From the NCBI RefSeq assembly GCF_030445035.2, contig NC_080682.1, forward strand, positions 27,324,770-27,388,769: a DNA stretch of 64,000 nt. The letters run 5' to 3'. The translations under genes were made by a program, and so were the position numbers. Shown one piece after another: positions 59,401-64,000 of this stretch (its first letter is position 1; each line of letters starts with the position of its first letter). This stretch comes from Dasypus novemcinctus. Taxonomy: Eukaryota; Chordata; Mammalia; Cingulata; Dasypodidae. The notes below the pieces were generated by a model. That model searched no databases and was not told where the DNA came from. It was given only the letters and a program-made list of their open reading frames with translations.

Positions 59401-59995
59401 GGAGATATGAAAATAAATAAAAGGCATAAATAGAGAGTTAGACACCCAAAAACACAACTCACTAATTTTACTTATAATTTTCATTTTCTTATAAAAAAGT
59501 TTAACAATAAAATAACATTATATTCTAATGATCACTTTGAATGCTATTTCTGATTATTCTAATTTGCATTGTGACATGTAGTTTTGCACAAAAATGTCAT
59601 TATTTTTAGTCATTGGCTTATAACCAAATTGTTCTCAATTCTTTAAAATACAATCTACAATATTTTCCTTTACTTCAAAGTGCTACTTATTTCTTATTTC
59701 AACTTTTACAGACCTTGGATAAGCAACACCAATTTCAGTAGGTTTTCAAGAACAAAACCAAATTCATTTTATACTCACTGAGGTCATTGAAGTATCAGGA
59801 AAAACTGGTTTCTCTCATAACCTCTTGCTTTCAGGCTCCTTGGTGCTCAGGGTGGGTGATCCACAACTCCCCAGTGCGCATAGGTAACAGGATTTTGGCA
59901 GCTGCTTGACTGGAAGGGTGAGTGCCAAACTGGGGATCAAGGATTCTACCAGTGATCTCCTCAAAGGCTATGAGGTCCCACCTGGGGTGCCAAGT
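56445..59995 (-). other. ERV-B interior, unrecognisable, with a nested SINE
   Basis: Non-coding interior between the LTRs. No gag, pol or env motif could be read on the minus strand. The best open frame is on the plus strand at 57149-57598 (149 codons) and has no recognisable family. 59565-59990 is the leader shared with ERV-A. The region may be an env- and pol-depleted derivative. Confidence 0.45.
57979..58396 (+). mobile_element. Near-complete DAS-type armadillo SINE with perfect target-site duplication
   Basis: A 418-bp SINE. The tRNA-like head reads GGGAAGCAGACTTGGCCCAG, then an A box TGGCCCAGTGGTTAGG and a B box AGTTCAAACTC, the internal pol III promoter. A GC-rich middle and an A-rich tail with AAATAAATAAATA units follow. 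A 15-bp perfect duplication, AATAATGGCTTTGTG, flanks it at 57964-57978 and 58397-58411. It sits in the ERV-B interior and is therefore younger. This family is the main reason to assign the window to an armadillo. Confidence 0.93.
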
Positions 59996-60477
59996 TGAAG
60001 GAAACCCCACAGAGATCCCTCTGTGTTCCTGCCCAGAGTCTATGAATAAGAGTCCACATCTGGATGGTCATGATAGAAAGCAGGTTCATTAATGCTAATG
60101 GAAGGATGCAGGACAGGATTGTTTCACATCTGCCTTTCCCTGAACCATGGGCAGCAGAGGTATCTATGGGTTTAAGAGGGGAGAATAGAGTGGTAAACAT
60201 CACAATAGATTTCATTGGTTATTAGTGTCTGCTGCATTGAGTGGGGGTCAAGGTAGGGAGTATGAAAGGGCTTCTCTTTATCTATTGTATTCAGGTATTC
60301 AGATTTGAGTGGTTGACTCCTCCATTGTTGGTGGGACTTCCAATGTCAGGCACAAACAAAGCTAGGTGCCCATGAGCAGGAGCAGGAGTTTTACACAGAA
60401 CTGACTGTTTTTCTTTCTTGCCCTAGTGCTTTCCTACAACACCCATTTTTTCCCCATTAAGTTCTACCTTGCCTCAA
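59996..60477 (-). mobile_element. ERV-B 5' LTR
   Basis: Begins TGAAGGAAACCCC at its plus-strand left edge, next to the primer-binding-site-like sequence. A minus-strand polyadenylation-type motif may lie near 60045-60050 (the complement of TGAATAAG does not fit exactly). It ends near 60477 (CTTGCCTCA). It is related to 55945-56444 and more distantly to 35197-35808. Confidence 0.6.
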
Positions 60478-60699
60478 TAGGAGAGCTAAATTCCTGAAGG
60501 AAAACACCAGTAAACACACTGCAACTTTTAAGAAAACAAGAAAAGGCATTTTTTTTCATTAAATTGTATTTTAGTTATCTTAATTCCCAACACTCATTGA
60601 TAATTTGGCATGTAACCTGTTGGATAAAAACTTAATAATCAAACAACTCAAGGACTAAATACTATAGTTAAAACACTAAAATATTAAACTGGTCATGGT

Positions 60700-61624
60700 G
60701 AAACAAAAGTCTACAAAAAAAGACACAAGAAATCATAGTCATTGAAAAGAACAAATGAAACATCAGAAGTCATCAAAAAAGACCAGATGCTGGATGTACA
60801 GAAAAAAGAATCAGTAAAATTGAGCACATTGCCATTAAAATGACTTAGGTTAATGAGGAAAAAGGAAAAAAAAAGATGAAAATAATTGAACAGTGTCTTA
60901 GGGACATTGGGAACACTCTCAGACTCATATTATGAATACTCATATTATGAAGAATAAAAGAGAAAAAGGAGCAAGAGGAATGTTTTTTTTAAATGGAGGA
61001 AAATTTCCAAAAGAATGAAAGTAATGCACATACATTTAAAAAGACCAGGAAAAACAAACAGGTAAACTTAAGGAGAACCATGCCCAGATAATAAAAGTGT
61101 AGAATTAAAAGACAAGTAGATTACTCTGTAAGATGTAAGAGAAAAATATGTTATGTAAAAGGCAGTCACTATAAAACTTGAAAGCTGATTACTCAGCAAA
61201 AATCATGGAGGCATAAAGACAGTGGCATGAAATAATTAAGTGCTGAAAGGAAACAATTCAAAAGAGATTTTTTGTATCCAGCAAGGATGTCTTAAAAATA
61301 AGGGAGAGATTAAGGCATTCCCAGATAAATAAAAGCTGAGGGAGTTCGTCACTGCCTGACTTGTCCTACAAACAATGCTGAAGGAATTTCTTCAGACTGA
61401 AAAGAAAATATGCTAGAGAGTGGATCAAATCAGCATAAAAAATAAAGATTTCTAGTATGCATAAACATATAGGTAATTATAAATATCCATATAATATTTT
61501 ATTGCATTTGTTTTCCTGTAACTTCACATTTATTTGAACAGGTTCTAAAAAGCACATGCTTCTAAATTAATGGCAGTTCTACCATTTAGTATATTTAAAA
61601 TTTGAAGATGTAATTCATAATAAG
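60700..61624 (+). mobile_element. Old L1 ORF1 region remnant
   Basis: The sequence resembles an old L1 around ORF1: 'AACAGTGTCTTAGGGACATTGGGAACAC' near 60890 and, in the C-terminal domain, 'ATCATGGAGGCATAAAGACAGTGGCATG' near 61200 and 'TTTTTTGTATCCAGCAAGGATGTC' near 61267. Many stops, no usable frame. It is older than copies c and d by divergence. Confidence 0.55.
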
Positions 61625-62160
61625 CAAAGAGGGTCTGGTGTCATCCTTGGCTGGGTTTGTTTACTTTGTGCTGCAGGATAGACAGATACAGCAAACAAGT
61701 CTAGGAAGGAAAATAGGATTTATTAGCCATCAAGAGATCAGGATCTACAAACTCAAATCAGTCTCCCTGAACTGGAGAAATTCTAATATTTATAACATTG
61801 GGATGCTAATGTGTAATTGGAGTGGAGCTGGAAACAGATTCCTTCCTTAGTAAACATTAAAGGGTGAACAAGACTTAGAAGGGAGGGGTAGCAAACCAGG
61901 GTCAGTCACAAGAATTTCGTATAGGGGTATACAAAACAAAGGTCAGTTACAAGGTGTTTCATATGGATATTAAACAGAGGGGGGAGTGTTTGCAAATCCA
62001 ATAATAACTATAACATGGATGAGTTCAATCTAGAATTGCCATCACAATAGTAAGCACACACAAGATGAGGTTAAGTTTTATGTAACCATGAACAGGGATG
62101 ACAACTGTTAGAACGACCATCATAATAGTAGTTTAGGCTATATCCAGCCAGTTCCAGCAA
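61625..62160. mobile_element. Possible LTR inserted in the old L1
   Basis: A block that differs in composition from the L1 on both sides and contains a minus-strand AATAAATCC (complement of 61716-61724), as in an LTR. I cannot identify its family or exact ends. The small frame at 61638-61850 is incidental. Confidence 0.35.
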
Positions 62161-62379
62161 TTTCAGTTATTAACCTTTTGATATATATATATTTTAGTAA
62201 TATAAATGTATTTATATCATTCTTAACCTTCAATTACAAAAGTTCAGTACAATGCATCAATATGTAAGCTATCCTGGGTTTTTCTAGTACTATATAAGCA
62301 CAACAAAAAGTTGGGGGGAGGGGTGGCAGGTTATAGTAACAATGTTATCAAATCAAATGAGATTGCTATATATTTAGAA

Positions 62380-62954
62380 TCTTCAAACTAGAGAATATGC
62401 TACTTCACAAAACAAGATGTAATATATTTAACAAGATTGAAATCATAAAATGAATCTTCTCTGGCAACAATGGAGTGAAGTTAGAAACCAATAAAAGACA
62501 TACATGGAAAATTCACTCATATAGGGAAATTAAAGAGTTTACTCTTAAACATTGAGTCAAAGAGGAAATCACAAAGACAATTAGGAATATCTTGACAGGA
62601 ATGAACAAAAACAAAACATACCAAATTTTACAGATGCAGTAAAAGCTTTTGGTGAGACAGAAATTTATTGCTCTGAATTATTTCAACAAAGACAGAGAAA
62701 AACCTCAAATATGAGCTCTAAAATTACAATTTGAAATTCTATTAATAGAAGAGCATAAAAATCCAAAGAAAGCAGTTGGAAGATTATAATGGAGATAAAT
62801 GAAATAGAAAATAAAACACATTTGAGAGATTCAATTAAACCAAAGTTTGCTTCTTCATAAAGATTTTTAAAATCGACATAACTTTAACTAGTTTGTCAAA
62901 GCCAAAAAGAGAGCAGACAGAAACAAGTAAATTGAAAATGAAAGTGAGGAGGCT
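62380..62954 (+). mobile_element. Old L1 ORF2 remnant
   Basis: Resembles the region after the endonuclease: 'GGCAACAATGGAGTGAAG..TTAGAAACCAATAAAAG' near 62463 and 'TTAAACATTGAGTCAAAGAGGAAATC' near 62545, equivalent to 'LNHWVKEEI'. Stops are frequent. 62161-62379 is AT-rich with a G10-type run near 62313, with nothing else recognisable. Confidence 0.55.
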
Positions 62955-63087
62955 AGTTTAGGGAATGAGAAGATGAATCTGGTACCTGGCAGTAAACTAC
63001 GGGTGTGAAATATGTGGCCATGGAACCTGCCTGGATCCATCCCTCTACTCCCCAAGGGAAAAGACACCCTTCAAAAGGCAGCTGTAT

Positions 63088-63126
63088 GTGCTTTATCTGC
63101 TTTATCTGCTTTATCTGCTTTATACA
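63088..63126 (+). repeat. (CTTTATCTG)n short tandem repeat
   Basis: Four tandem copies of a 9-bp unit (three exact CTTTATCTG, the last CTTTATACA). They lie in the L1 3' UTR fragment and are absent at the equivalent place in copy d. Probably slippage. Confidence 0.8.
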
Positions 63127-63865
63127 ACCCCCAGATATTGGTTCCTATGAAGGCTAAAGAGACTCATGACAGTTATGGTCATGGCCGATGGGGTTTACTA
63201 CCAGGGCAGATGGCCCCTCTCTGGAAATGGTGTTTATGTGTGATGAATCTGGACTCAGATGGGATCTCCCTTCATAAGACTTTCATACTAATCTGCTGGA
63301 GGTGCAGTTAACGTTGGGGTTTAAGATATAGTTAGGGGATTTGAATCTCTGGACTGATAATGTGATAGCCAGGTCCAGAGCCTCAACAGACTCCAGCACC
63401 TACAATCTGATCTATTGGACTTACCACACTCAGCTAAGATGGAGTTGAAGAAGGACAATCACCACACCATGGAGCCTAGAGTGATTACAACTGAAAATGG
63501 GAGGATGGCAGCCAGCATCCATGTGGAATCTGAGCCTCCTCTTGACATAGAGGTGCAATGGACACAACCAATCCAATGTCCACATAGAAGAGGTGGCATT
63601 GGATTGGGAAAAGTGGACATGGTGGACGATGGGTATGGGGAAGGGCAGGAAGAGATGAGAGGTGGGGGCGTATTTGGGACGTGGAGCTGCCCTGGATGGC
63701 GCCTCGGGGGTGATCACCGGACATCGTGGATCCTCACAGGGCCCACTGGATGGAATGGAGGAGAGTATGGGCCATGATGTGGACCATTGTCTATGAGGTG
63801 CAGAGGTGCCCAAAGATGTACTTACCAAATCCAATGGATGTGTCATGATGATGGGAACGAGTGTT

Positions 63866-63900
63866 GTTGGGGGGGGAGGGGGGGTGGGGGGGTGGGGTTG
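63866..63900 (+). other. G-rich tract (possible G-quadruplex)
   Basis: Nearly all G with a few T and A, with at least four runs of four or more G. It has the same relative position as 27829-27890 in copy d, just before the L1 tail. Confidence 0.65.
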
Positions 63901-64000
63901 AATGGGACCTCACATATATATTTTTAATGTAATATTATTACAAAGTCAATAAAAAAAAGTAAAAATAAATAAATAAATAAAATAAAATAGGTATATATAA

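Larger units (their letters stand above)
55945..60477 (-). mobile_element. Two-LTR endogenous retrovirus (ERV-B), minus strand
   Basis: Two related LTRs in the same orientation (55945 to about 56444 and 59996-60477) bracket about 3.55 kb of interior. Shared LTR landmarks are 'GTTGACTCCTCC(A/C)TTGTTGG' and 'TTTTA(C/T)ACAGAACTG', followed by 'CTTTCCTA'. Next to the 59996 LTR is a primer-binding-site-like TGGCACCCCAGGTGGGAC on the minus strand (about 59976-59993). The leader matches that of ERV-A. I cannot recognise gag, pol or env in the interior, which is AT-rich and full of stops. It carries a SINE at 57979-58396. Confidence 0.7.
49729..60700. repeat. Duplicated genomic segment, copy B (contains the intact OR gene)
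   Basis: This segment is paralogous to copy A at 17345-38095; matching landmarks are listed there. It lacks the large L1 of copy A but carries a short chimeric insertion at 53321-53543 and ERV-B at 55945-60477. Matching flanks extend well beyond the OR coding exon on both sides, so the copies arose by DNA duplication. Confidence 0.8.
63005..63995 (+). mobile_element. 5'-truncated L1 3' UTR (same family as copy d)
   Basis: Closely follows copy d 27035-27930: 'CCCAGATATTGGTTCCTATGAAGG', 'GGGGTTTAAGATATAGTTAGGGGATTTGAATCTCTGGACTGA' in pieces, and 'CCTCAACAGACT'. A G-rich tract (63866-63900) and an A-rich AAATAAATAAATA tail follow. Frames such as 63012-63311 and 63415-63777 are UTR sequence, not genes. 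Near 63088 it carries a fourfold short repeat that copy d lacks. Confidence 0.8.

Noticed and set aside
63012..63846. Three overlapping frames of 79-138 codons on both strands near the right end
   Set aside because: The DNA is homologous to the L1 3' UTR at 27035-27830, where no matching frame is kept.
1..64000. CRISPR arrays, operons, restriction or toxin-antitoxin systems
   Set aside because: The sequence is mammalian. No regularly spaced direct repeats with unique spacers and no prokaryotic gene organisation were seen.

Overview
The window is nuclear DNA from a placental mammal, most likely an armadillo (Xenarthra, Dasypus-like). The strongest evidence is a tRNA-derived SINE of the armadillo DAS type: a near-complete copy with a perfect 15-bp target-site duplication at 57979-58396, a second copy at 10891-11223, and shorter relatives. 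L1 elements with unusually long 3' UTRs support the same reading. There is no bacterial or plasmid-like organisation, CRISPR array, operon or genuine RNA gene. Nearly every open frame longer than 60 codons falls in dead retroelement sequence.

Only one gene looks intact: a single-exon class II olfactory receptor (OR) on the minus strand at 51036-51983 (315 aa from the ATG). A paralogous OR pseudogene lies at 29047-29981, also on the minus strand. They sit in two copies of one duplicated genomic segment, copy A about 17345-38095 and copy B about 49729-60700. Matching sequence continues several kb on both sides of the ORs, so the locus expanded by tandem segmental duplication and not by retroposition. 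After the duplication, copy A gained a full-length 9.5-kb L1 (18420-27934), a small SINE (31505-31591) and a nested ERV/LTR complex (31760-35808). Copy B gained a short chimeric L1 insertion (53321-53543) and a two-LTR ERV (55945-60477) that itself carries a SINE.

Layout: 1-5560, three decayed L1 copies, one with its 3'-terminal UTR module repeated three times. 5925-14435, a near-full-length L1 with a SINE inserted in ORF2. 14436-17344, AT-rich intergenic sequence. 17345-38095, duplicated segment A. 38095-46340, a mosaic of L1 fragments in both orientations, ERV integrase debris and short SINEs. 46341-49728, old repeats of L1/HAL1, MIR and L2 type. 49729-60700, duplicated segment B with the intact OR. 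60700-64000, an old L1, an LTR-like block and a 5'-truncated L1 3' UTR.

I found no convincing new biological system. The points most worth a second look are the OR duplication with one dead and one live copy, and the structure of the armadillo L1 lineage: about 200-bp 5' UTR monomers, overlapping ORF1/ORF2 and a 2.8-kb 3' UTR ending in a G-rich tract. The nested insertions, dated by their target-site duplications, are also informative. All alignments here were made by eye, so most repeat boundaries are good to only tens of bases.
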